DNA of 41,125 nt. It comes from Zoogloea sp. GTDB lineage: Bacteria; Pseudomonadota; Gammaproteobacteria; Burkholderiales; Rhodocyclaceae. Below are positions 35,092 through 41,125 of the stretch, piece by piece. The position numbers and the translations under genes were made by a program. The notes beneath the pieces were generated by a model. That model saw only the letters and a list, made by a program, of their open reading frames with translations, was not told the DNA's origin and searched no databases. Position 1 is the first letter of the stretch. The number at the start of each line of letters is the position of its first letter. The DNA is taken from the NCBI GenBank assembly GCA_017309145.1, contig JAFLDU010000010.1, positions 1-41,125 of the forward strand, given 5' to 3'.

Positions 35092-35445
35092 ATGCACATC
35101 GAAAACCGGGATCTCCTCTGCTACGCCCGTTTCGACGCGCGCCTGGCCGCGCAGATCGCCCGCAGCATCACCCCGGCGCTGATCGAGGAGCACCGCCGGG
35201 CGCCTCTGGGCGCCCACAGCGATGCCCTGGCGCGGGTCCTCAACTATTTCCGGCGCGGGCCGGTGCCCGGAAAGTACGGCATCGCCACCGCCGGGCCCTT
35301 CGGCCCCTACCGCATCGTGCGCCTGACCGGGCAGCGCGGCCGGCGCCCCGAGCCGGCCGACGACACCCTCTACGACAGCATGGACGCGGTGTACCACGCG
35401 GTCTTTCTCAAGCGTCTGGCCGACTTCCAGGCCGCAGCGAGGTAA
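35092..35445 (+). CDS. dmfA1: N,N-dimethylformamidase-type amidohydrolase, small subunit
   Basis: This 117-residue protein matches the alpha subunit of N,N-dimethylformamidase: IEEHRRAPLGAHSDALARVL, NYFRR, GKYGIAT, YRIVRLTG and the C-terminal AVYHAVFLKRLADF follow the family order. The classical subunit is about 132 residues; this one is shorter at the N-terminus. It supports the large catalytic subunit in an alpha2beta2-type complex. GGAGG precedes the ATG, one base after the amidase stop, and the large subunit follows after two bases. The gene name is by homology; dimethylformamide itself may not be the substrate. Confidence 0.88.
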   Translation: MHIENRDLLCYARFDARLAAQIARSITPALIEEHRRAPLGAHSDALARVLNYFRRGPVPGKYGIATAGPFGPYRIVRLTGQRGRRPEPADDTLYDSMDAVYHAVFLKRLADFQAAAR

Positions 35446-35447
35446 TC

Positions 35448-37736
35448 ATGGAAAACGTCCGCATCTTTGGCTATTGCGATCCCCTCTCGGTGCGTGCCGG
35501 CGAACGGGTCGACTTCATGGTCAGCGCCGAGGGCACAGCCCGGGTGGAGGCCCAGCTGGTCCGCCTGATCCACGGCGACGAGCACCCGGACGGTCCTGGC
35601 TATCTGGACGCCCCCGTCGCCAGTCCGCTGGACGGCGCGTTGGCGGTGGGGCACCAGTTCACGCAGGTGGGCAGCTTCGCCCGGGTTGCCGACCCGGCCG
35701 GGCGGCTGGCCCCCGGCGGGGCCTTCAGCGGCTTCGCCTTCATCTGGCCGACCGCCCCGGGGGGCCGCTCCCAGACCCTTTTCGGGCGCTGGGATGCGGC
35801 GCGGGTCAGTGGCTACCGCTTCGGCATCGATGCCCAGGGGCGGCTCGAACTGGCCCTCGGCGACGGCGTCAGCGTCGCCCACCTGCTCGGCGAGGTGCCA
35901 CTGTTCGCCCGCTGCTGGTATCTGGTGGGCTTCAGCCACGACCCGGTGAGCGGCGAGACGCGCCTGTACCAGGAGCCGGTGATCAACGCGGCCAACTCCC
36001 TGCATGCGCCGATCCTGCCCTATGCCTACGCGGAGCGGCGGGAGGGCCGGCTGGGCCAGCCCATCCTGCACCGGCCCGACACCCCCTTCGTGCTGGCCGG
36101 CAGCCACCATTCGGCGACCCCGGCGCGGGTGGTGGATCTGTACAACGGCAAGATCGACCGCTGTGGTCTGGTCGGCCGAGCCCTCGACAGCGCCGCCTTC
36201 GATGCCATCCGGCAGGATGCCGACGGCCTGCCGGCGCGGGAGCCCCGGCTGCTCGCCTACTGGAACCCGAGCATCGGCTACGGCCCGGCCGGTATCGGCG
36301 ACACCCTGGTGGACCAGGGTCCGGCGGCGCTCCACCTGGAGGGCTTCAACCGCCCGGTGCGGGCCATGACCGGCTACAACTGGAGCGGCCGCGACGACAG
36401 CTACCGGCTGGCCCCGGAGCAGTACGGCGGCGTGCATTTTCACGACGACGCGCTGATCGACTGCCGGTGGACGCCGGCCTGCAGCCTCGAAGTGCCGGCC
36501 GACCTGCCCAGCGGCTGCTATGCCCTCAAGCTGCGCCATGGCGGAGTGGAGGAGCAGATCCCCTTCTTCGTGCGGGCCGCCACCCCGAGGGCGCCGATCG
36601 CCGTGCTGATGGCCACCGCCTCCTACCTGGCCTATGCCAACGAGCAACTGTCCTTCAGCTCGCCGGTGGTGCAGCCCATCTTCGGCCGCACGCCCATCCT
36701 TGGCGAGGACGACATGATCCGCGTCGAGCGGCCGGAACTGGGCCTGTCCACCTACGACTGCCACAGCGACGGGGCAGGGGTGTGCTTCACCTCCTGGCGC
36801 CGCCCCATCCTCAACATGCGGCCGCGCTACCGCATGGCCCTGGGCAGCACCTGGCAGTTCCCGGCCGACCTGTCGATGATCGCCTGGCTCACCCACAAGG
36901 GCTACGACTACGAGGTGCTCACCGACCACGACCTGCACCGGGACGGTCTGGCCGCCCTGCAGCCCTACCAGGCGGTGATCACCGGCAGCCATCCGGAGTA
37001 CTACTCCTGGCGCATGATGGACGCCACCGAACAGTACCTGGGCGGCGGCGGGCGGCTGATCTACACCGGCGCCAACGGCTACTACTGGGCGGTGAGCTTC
37101 CGCGACGACGAGCCCTGGTGCATGGAGGTGCGCAAGCTCGACTCCGGCTCCCGGGCCTGGCAGGCCCAGCCCGGCGAGCACTACAACCAGAGCGAGCCGA
37201 TCCGCAGCGGCCTGTGGCGCAACATCGGGCGCACCCCGCAGAAGCTCCTCGGCGTCGGTTTCGCCACCGAGGGCTTCGATGCCTCGGGTTCCTACAGCCG
37301 CATGCCCGACGCCGACAAGCCGGAGCTGGGGTGGATCATGGACGGCGTGCCGGAGACCCTGATCGGCGACTTCGGCCTGGCCCTGGGCGGCGCCGCCGGC
37401 CTCGAGCTGGACCGCTACGACCTGCACCTGGGCACCCCGCCGGGCGCCTACTTGCTGGCCACCTCGCAAGGGCTCAGCGACAACTACCCGCGGGTCTCCG
37501 AGGAGATCTACTACATGTTCCCCGGCCAGGGGGCGACCCAGGACTACCAGTGCCGCGCCGACGTGGTCTTCTTCGACACGCTGAACGACGGCGCGGTGTT
37601 CTCCACCGGCTCCATCGCCTGGACCAGCGCGCTGCCCAGCCGGGGCTTCGATAACCCCGTGTCACGCATCACTGCCAACGTGCTGGATGCCTTCATCCGG
37701 CCGGGGCCCTTGCCCGGCCGCGACGCCCGGCCCTGA
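35448..37736 (+). CDS. dmfA2: N,N-dimethylformamidase-type amidohydrolase, large subunit
   Basis: The 762-residue protein has the same length as known dimethylformamidase large subunits. Residues 1-370 are beta-rich with a LamG-like segment; the rest is the catalytic part. Recalled active-site residues of the Paracoccus enzyme (Tyr399, Tyr440, Glu521 binding Fe; His519, Asn547, Glu657) map with a shift of about four to Tyr393 or Tyr396, Tyr436, Glu517, His515, Asn543 and Glu653, all present. This predicts a two-Tyr-one-Glu mononuclear iron hydrolase cleaving an amide to acid and amine. The transport genes for hydrophobic compounds upstream suggest a larger amide than dimethylformamide. A terminator follows. 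Confidence 0.9.
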   Translation: MENVRIFGYCDPLSVRAGERVDFMVSAEGTARVEAQLVRLIHGDEHPDGPGYLDAPVASPLDGALAVGHQFTQVGSFARVADPAGRLAPGGAFSGFAFIWPTAPGGRSQTLFGRWDAARVSGYRFGIDAQGRLELALGDGVSVAHLLGEVPLFARCWYLVGFSHDPVSGETRLYQEPVINAANSLHAPILPYAYAERREGRLGQPILHRPDTPFVLAGSHHSATPARVVDLYNGKIDRCGLVGRALDSAAFDAIRQDADGLPAREPRLLAYWNPSIGYGPAGIGDTLVDQGPAALHLEGFNRPVRAMTGYNWSGRDDSYRLAPEQYGGVHFHDDALIDCRWTPACSLEVPADLPSGCYALKLRHGGVEEQIPFFVRAATPRAPIAVLMATASYLAYANEQLSFSSPVVQPIFGRTPILGEDDMIRVERPELGLSTYDCHSDGAGVCFTSWRRPILNMRPRYRMALGSTWQFPADLSMIAWLTHKGYDYEVLTDHDLHRDGLAALQPYQAVITGSHPEYYSWRMMDATEQYLGGGGRLIYTGANGYYWAVSFRDDEPWCMEVRKLDSGSRAWQAQPGEHYNQSEPIRSGLWRNIGRTPQKLLGVGFATEGFDASGSYSRMPDADKPELGWIMDGVPETLIGDFGLALGGAAGLELDRYDLHLGTPPGAYLLATSQGLSDNYPRVSEEIYYMFPGQGATQDYQCRADVVFFDTLNDGAVFSTGSIAWTSALPSRGFDNPVSRITANVLDAFIRPGPLPGRDARP

Positions 37737-37814
37737 GCCGTTCCAGGGCCTGCAATCGTGTTGTGAGGCCACCGCCCCGGTCCCTCTCTCCTCCCTGGAG
37801 CACGGGGTGGTGTT

Positions 37815-37848
37815 CGGGTCCTCCCTGGCCGGGGAGGGCCCGTTTTTT
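37815..37848 (+). terminator. Strong rho-independent terminator after dmfA2
   Basis: CGGGTCCTCCC (37815-37825) pairs with GGGAGGGCCCG (37832-37842) with one G-T pair and a 6-base loop, followed by six T. It ends the + strand operon from the YCF48 gene to dmfA2 and separates it from the next one. Confidence 0.9.
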
Positions 37849-37973
37849 CGTCGCTACCGGTTTGGATGGGGCGTCGGCCTCTCGTCGCAAGGTCATGGGG
37901 AGTGATGGCGCACCGCTGCGGTGCGGTATGCATTATTGCAGTGCAAAAAAATCCGTTTCAGGCGGTTTTAAAG

Positions 37974-37989
37974 TTGAATATTCACGTAA
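37974..37989 (+). repeat. Operator-like direct repeat, copy 1
   Basis: TTGAATATTCACGTAA matches the copy at 38106-38122 in 13 of the first 14 bases and contains the palindrome GAATATTC. It sits just before the sigma-54-like element. Confidence 0.5.
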
Positions 37990-37995
37990 TTTTGC

Positions 37996-38012
37996 CTGGC
38001 ACGCTCTGTGCA
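37996..38012 (+). promoter_or_regulatory. Sigma-54-like -24/-12 promoter
   Basis: CTGGCACGCTCTGTGCA has the invariant GG and GC ten bases apart, and matches the TGGCACG-N4-TTGC consensus with one change (GTGC). The predicted start is near 38023, giving a leader of about 220 bases. No sigma-54 activator gene is present in the window. Confidence 0.45.
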
Positions 38013-38037
38013 TTAATCCTACGTGTTCTTTGAAGTA

Positions 38038-38095
38038 AAAGGGATTCCTGATTTTTTTGATGCCCTTTCACCGATGTGCTTGTGCAGTAAAGGGC
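38038..38095 (+). other. Two mutually exclusive leader hairpins
   Basis: AAAGGG (38038-38043) can pair with CCCTTT (38063-38068); the same CCCTTT, extended to GCCCTTT (38062-38068), can instead pair with AAAGGGC (38089-38095). The loop of the first includes seven T. This resembles a two-state leader but the arms are short. Confidence 0.3.
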
Positions 38096-38105
38096 TCGAA
38101 AATAC

Positions 38106-38122
38106 TTGAATGTTCACGTGAA
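38106..38122 (+). repeat. Operator-like direct repeat, copy 2, with palindrome
   Basis: TTGAATGTTCACGTGAA ends in the perfect palindrome TTCACGTGAA (38113-38122). The palindrome centre is about 48 bases before the start predicted from the sigma-70-like promoter, a usual activator position. Confidence 0.5.
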
Positions 38123-38129
38123 ATTTCCG

Positions 38130-38158
38130 TTGACATTGGTAATTCGAAAAACTAATCT
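38130..38158 (+). promoter_or_regulatory. Sigma-70-like promoter of the iac-like operon
   Basis: A perfect -35 TTGACA (38130-38135) is followed, after 17 bases, by TAATCT (38153-38158), a weak -10. A weak -10 with a strong -35 fits an activated promoter. The start codon lies about 76 bases beyond the predicted start. Confidence 0.5.
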
Positions 38159-38241
38159 GCACATCAACAACAGTTATTGACGAGCCCGGGATGCAACACG
38201 GGCCGGCGGCAAAGAGACCGCATTTCCCCAGGAGTCGCAGG

Positions 38242-39351
38242 ATGAGCATCTTCGTAAGAACGCTGGATCTGGGTGGGGCCGGCCCCTCCGTGGCGATCAA
38301 GGATTCGATCGACGTGGCCGGTGTGCCGACCCAGGCGGGCAGCCGCGCCCTGGCGGATGCGGCACCTGCCGCCACCCATGCTCTGGTGGTCGAGCGCCTG
38401 CTGGCGGCGGGCTGGCACATCACCGGCAAGGTCACCATGCATGAACTGGCCTTCGGCACCACCGGCATCAACGCCTGGGCCGGGACTCCGGTGAATCCGC
38501 ACTTTCCCGACCGGGTGCCCGGCGGTTCGTCCAGCGGCTCGGCCGCTGCGGTGGCGGCGGGCATCGTGGATGCGGCTATCGGTACCGACACCGGTGGCTC
38601 CGTGCGCATCCCCGCGGCCTGCTGCGGTGTGTTCGGCTTCAAGCCCACCTTCGGCCGGGTCAGCCGTGACGGTGTGATGCCGGCGGTCACCAGCCTCGAT
38701 TGCGTGGGGCCGTTCGCCGCCGACATGGACACCCTGATCGCCTGCATGCGGGTCATCGATCCCGGTTTCGGCGAGTTGCCGGCGGTGGATGGCGTGTCCA
38801 TCGGGGTGATCGACGTGCCCGCCCTGGACGAGATCCATGCCGGTGTGAATGACGCGCTGGCCCGCAGCGGCCTGTCGACCGCAGCGGTGAAGCTCGAACA
38901 CTTCGATGCGGCCTACAAGGCCGGCCTGGCGGTGATCAATGCCGAGACCTGGGCCGCCTGCGGCCATCTGCTGGAGAGCGGCAAGGTGGCCAGCGATGTG
39001 GCGGTGCGCCTCGCCAACGCGGCGCGCACCACCCAGGCCGACGTGGATGCGGCCAATGCCGTGCGCGAGGCCTTCTCGGCCGAGGTCGATGCCGCCCTGG
39101 AACGTTTTGCCGTACTGGCCCTGCCGACCATGGCAGATGCCCCGCCCAGCCTCGATCAGGCTTCCGATACCTCCAGGCTGGTCACCATGACCTCCCTGGT
39201 TCGCCCCTTCAACCTGTCCGGTCATCCGGCCATCGCCATCCCGCTGCCTGCCCGGAGCGGTTTCCCCGTCAGCCTGCAACTGGTCGCCGCCAAGGGGCGC
39301 GACGAACTGCTGTGTGCCGTCGCCCGGCACGTGGCCAGCCGGTTGCAGTGA
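38242..39351 (+). CDS. Amidase-signature hydrolase, IacH-like
   Basis: The 369-residue protein is a compact amidase-signature enzyme. Lys20 (SVAIKDSID), Ser96 (PGGSSSGSAAAVAAG) and Ser120 (TDTGGSVRIPA) form the Ser-cisSer-Lys triad with the usual 24-residue step. It begins close to the catalytic Lys, so the usual N-terminal helices are missing. AGGAG precedes the ATG at 38242. It heads an operon whose next genes match iacA, iacB and iacI in order, which points to IacH of indole-3-acetate degradation. The name rests on synteny; the substrate is unproven. Confidence 0.85.
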   Translation: MSIFVRTLDLGGAGPSVAIKDSIDVAGVPTQAGSRALADAAPAATHALVVERLLAAGWHITGKVTMHELAFGTTGINAWAGTPVNPHFPDRVPGGSSSGSAAAVAAGIVDAAIGTDTGGSVRIPAACCGVFGFKPTFGRVSRDGVMPAVTSLDCVGPFAADMDTLIACMRVIDPGFGELPAVDGVSIGVIDVPALDEIHAGVNDALARSGLSTAAVKLEHFDAAYKAGLAVINAETWAACGHLLESGKVASDVAVRLANAARTTQADVDAANAVREAFSAEVDAALERFAVLALPTMADAPPSLDQASDTSRLVTMTSLVRPFNLSGHPAIAIPLPARSGFPVSLQLVAAKGRDELLCAVARHVASRLQ

Positions 39352-39376
39352 CATTCATTCTCAAGCGGAGACACCC

Positions 39377-40540
39377 ATGTTAGTGGCTATCAAAGAGACC
39401 CGGGACTGCGATGCCGCCAATGCGGCGGCTGGCCTGGACGAACTCCTGCAGGACATCCGGAAGCGCCGGAAGGAATTCGAAGCCCAGCGCTTCATTTCCC
39501 CGGACATCATCCAGGGCTTCAAGAAGGCCGGCATCTACCGGGCCCTGGTGGCCAAGCGTTTCGGCGGGGACGAGAAGTCTCCGGCCGAGTTCTGCCGGCT
39601 GATCGAGCGCATCTCCCAGGCCGACGGGTCCGCCGGCTGGGTGGCGAGCTTCGGCATCGGCGGCATCTACCTGGCTGCGCTGCCCCTGGCGACCCTGGAA
39701 AAGCTCTATGCCAACGGCCCCGACGTGGTCTTTGCCGGCGGCATCTTCCCGCCGCAGCCCGCCGAGGTGGTGGACGGTGGCTTCAAGGTGAATGGCCGCT
39801 GGAGCTGGGGCAGCGGCAGCATGGGCGCCGAAGTCGTGGGTGCCGGCATCCTGCCGAAGAACGGCGACGGCTCCGGCCTGCCGCGCATGGCCGTGATGCC
39901 CCGCGAGAAGGTCGAGATCTCCCCGAACTGGGAGGTGATGGGCCTGCTCGGCACCGGTAGCCACGACATCGTGGTCAAGGATGTGGTGGTGCCCGAAGAG
40001 TGGACCTTCGTGCGCGGCGGTCCGGCGTCCCTCGACACCCCGCTGTACCGCTACCCGACCCTGTCCTTCGCGGCCCAGGTGCTGACCGTGGTCGGCCTCG
40101 GCATCGGCCGTGCCGCCATCGACGAAGTGCTGGGCATGGCGGCCGGGCGTGCCTCGGTGACCGGCGCCCCGAACCTGGGTGAGCGCGTCTATGTGCAGCT
40201 CGAGATCGCCAAGATCGAGGCCGAACTGCGCGCCGCCCGCTCCTGGTTCTACGAAGCCATCGACGACGTCTGGCAGGTGCTGGTGGCCGGCGGCAAGCCG
40301 ACCGACCACCAGGTGAGCATGCTGCGCCTGTCCACCACCCACGCCTCCCGCGTCGGTGCCGACGTGGCCCGCCGTGCCCAGATGCTCTCCGGTGGCACCG
40401 GCGTGTATGAGTCGAGCCCGCTGGCCGCCCAGGTCCGCGACGCCCAGATGATCACCCAGCACGCCTTCATGGGCGACATCACCTACCAGAATGCCGGCGC
40501 CATGCTCTTCGGCCTCAAGCCGCTGCCCGGCTACCTCTAA
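39377..40540 (+). CDS. Flavin-dependent monooxygenase with acyl-CoA dehydrogenase fold, IacA-like
   Basis: The 387-residue protein has the acyl-CoA dehydrogenase fold used by group D two-component monooxygenases (HpaB, HsaA): an N-terminal helical part (QRFISPDIIQGFKKAGIYRALV), RFGGDE, a middle strand part with NGRWSWGSGS and GLLGTGSHDIVV, and a C-terminal helix bundle with the late motif QMITQHAFMGDITYQNAG. GSHDIVV in place of a CoA-dehydrogenase base region and the lack of a catalytic Glu favour oxygenation. IacA hydroxylates the indole ring of indole-3-acetate with reduced flavin supplied by a reductase (IacG). No reductase is seen before the window ends. Confidence 0.85.
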   Translation: MLVAIKETRDCDAANAAAGLDELLQDIRKRRKEFEAQRFISPDIIQGFKKAGIYRALVAKRFGGDEKSPAEFCRLIERISQADGSAGWVASFGIGGIYLAALPLATLEKLYANGPDVVFAGGIFPPQPAEVVDGGFKVNGRWSWGSGSMGAEVVGAGILPKNGDGSGLPRMAVMPREKVEISPNWEVMGLLGTGSHDIVVKDVVVPEEWTFVRGGPASLDTPLYRYPTLSFAAQVLTVVGLGIGRAAIDEVLGMAAGRASVTGAPNLGERVYVQLEIAKIEAELRAARSWFYEAIDDVWQVLVAGGKPTDHQVSMLRLSTTHASRVGADVARRAQMLSGGTGVYESSPLAAQVRDAQMITQHAFMGDITYQNAGAMLFGLKPLPGYL

Positions 40541-40566
40541 CAGACTTTCATCCAACGGAGATAGAG

Positions 40567-40926
40567 ATGAGCGACAAGAAACCGCTGCGCGTGCTGTTCT
40601 GCATGGGCGTGAACCAGAACTTCATGGATGGCACGGCCGATGAGATGAAGGATGTGTGGGCTGCCTTCGTGTCGATGATGCAGGGCATCGCGCGCCTGCC
40701 CGGCGTGCGGGTGCTGGGCAATATGGACGACGACCAGATCATGGTCGGCCCGTCCGTCGCCTTCCCCTGGACCACCTATGTGCTGGCCGACGTGCCCGAC
40801 CTCGAGACCGTCACCGCCGCCTGCAACCTGTTCCGCGCCACCCCGGTGGGCGACGGTACCTACAAGCTCTGGAAGTACATCCGCGTCGAGGCCCGCATCG
40901 GCCGCGAGCTGGTGATCCCCGAGTAA
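40567..40926 (+). CDS. Small EthD-like protein, IacB-like
   Basis: The 119-residue protein has no signal or membrane helix. It has an alpha/beta-barrel-like pattern (RVLFCMGVNQ, PGVRVLGNMDDDQIM, TTYVLADVPDLETVTAACNLF, YKLWKYIRVEARIG), in keeping with small dimeric EthD/ABM-type proteins. IacB lies directly after IacA in iac operons. Its role in the pathway is unsettled as far as I know, so I claim position and size only. It starts 26 bases after iacA behind GGAG. Confidence 0.7.
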   Translation: MSDKKPLRVLFCMGVNQNFMDGTADEMKDVWAAFVSMMQGIARLPGVRVLGNMDDDQIMVGPSVAFPWTTYVLADVPDLETVTAACNLFRATPVGDGTYKLWKYIRVEARIGRELVIPE

Positions 40927-40945
40927 GGCCAGCACGGAGCCGACC

Positions 40946-41125
40946 ATGACCGACCACGCCCACCTCCGTCAGCTCGAGGAACGCCTCGACCGCCTGGAGA
41001 GCGAAGGCGCCATCCGCGCCTGCATCAACCGCTACATGTTCCTGTGCGACTACCTGGATGCCCGTACGCCGCTGGACGAACTGGCCGGGTTGTTCACGCT
41101 GGACGCGGTGTGGGAAGGCATCGGC
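40946..41125 (+). CDS. SnoaL-like protein, IacI-like (3' truncated)
   Basis: The first 60 residues are visible before the window ends. They begin with a helix (HLRQLEERLDRLESEGAIRA) and continue CINRYMFLCDYLDARTPLDELAGLFTLDAVWEG, the start of a SnoaL/NTF2-like cone fold; Asp/Tyr in this part often line the pocket. SnoaL-like enzymes include hydratases, isomerases and cyclases. IacI follows IacB in iac operons, so the call is by order plus fold. CGGAG precedes the ATG. Confidence 0.7.
   Translation, partial: MTDHAHLRQLEERLDRLESEGAIRACINRYMFLCDYLDARTPLDELAGLFTLDAVWEGIG

Larger units (their letters stand above)
37849..38241. promoter_or_regulatory. AT-rich control region of the iac-like operon
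   Basis: No gene is seen. The stretch is much richer in A and T than the rest of the window. It carries two inverted repeats near 37910-37924 and 37936-37946 (TTGCA-G-TGCAA), a sigma-54-like element, a sigma-70-like promoter, a repeated operator-like motif and alternative hairpins, listed separately. Confidence 0.7.

Noticed and set aside
35370..37469. A 699-codon open frame antisense to dmfA2
   Set aside because: Low-complexity composition and full overlap with a conserved catalytic subunit.

Overview
The window is a G+C-rich bacterial chromosome segment with dense gene packing and many start/stop overlaps (ATGA or TGATG). Gene content points to a betaproteobacterium, probably Rhodocyclales/Zoogloeaceae: an aa3 oxidase operon with a small assembly gene and SURF1, the aroQ-accB-accC-prmA-DUF3426 string, mpl, and rpoH behind a CIRCE operator. 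The taxon is inferred from gene order and protein style, not from a search.

Positions 1-13000 hold housekeeping genes. On the + strand are the 3' part of a CapD/WbpM-type nucleotide-sugar dehydratase and apaH. On the - strand lie the olsB-olsA ornithine-lipid pair and a long run: aroQ, accB, accC, prmA, a DUF3426 zinc-ribbon membrane protein, a PfkB-family kinase and a glycine-zipper lipoprotein. A conserved hypothetical gene overlaps a TlpA-type thioredoxin and diverges from mpl.

Positions 13000-22140 encode an aa3-type cytochrome c oxidase with its assembly factors. The - strand reads DUF2244, subunit II with a fused cytochrome c domain, subunit I, a 38-residue assembly protein, Cox11/CtaG, subunit III, SURF1, an Sco-like protein, ctaB and ctaA. 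A DUF2909 gene runs the other way between subunit III and SURF1, and an Sco gene diverges from DUF2244. Subunit I keeps its heme/copper ligands and D-channel residues but appears to have lost the K-channel residues.

Positions 22140-25620 hold rpoH with a perfect CIRCE inverted repeat, then two short-chain dehydrogenase-type genes that appear to be driven by a MerR-type promoter with a 20-base spacer, next to a divergent merR gene.

Positions 25700-41125 are an accessory catabolic region. A LuxR-type regulator diverges from a seven-gene + strand operon: YCF48-like protein, RND/MMPL transporter, DUF1302 outer-membrane protein, DUF1329 protein, a NylA-like amidase, and the small and large subunits of an N,N-dimethylformamidase-type iron amidohydrolase. 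A strong terminator closes it. After an AT-rich control region with sigma-54-like and sigma-70-like promoters and repeated operator-like motifs, a second operon begins: amidase, flavin-dependent monooxygenase of the acyl-CoA-dehydrogenase fold, small EthD-like protein, and a SnoaL-like protein cut by the window end. This order matches the start of the indole-3-acetate operon (iacHABI...). The most interesting proposal is that the first operon takes up and hydrolyses a hydrophobic amide, possibly an auxin conjugate or related indolic/aryl amide, and that the second oxidises the released acid. The substrate is not determined by the sequence.
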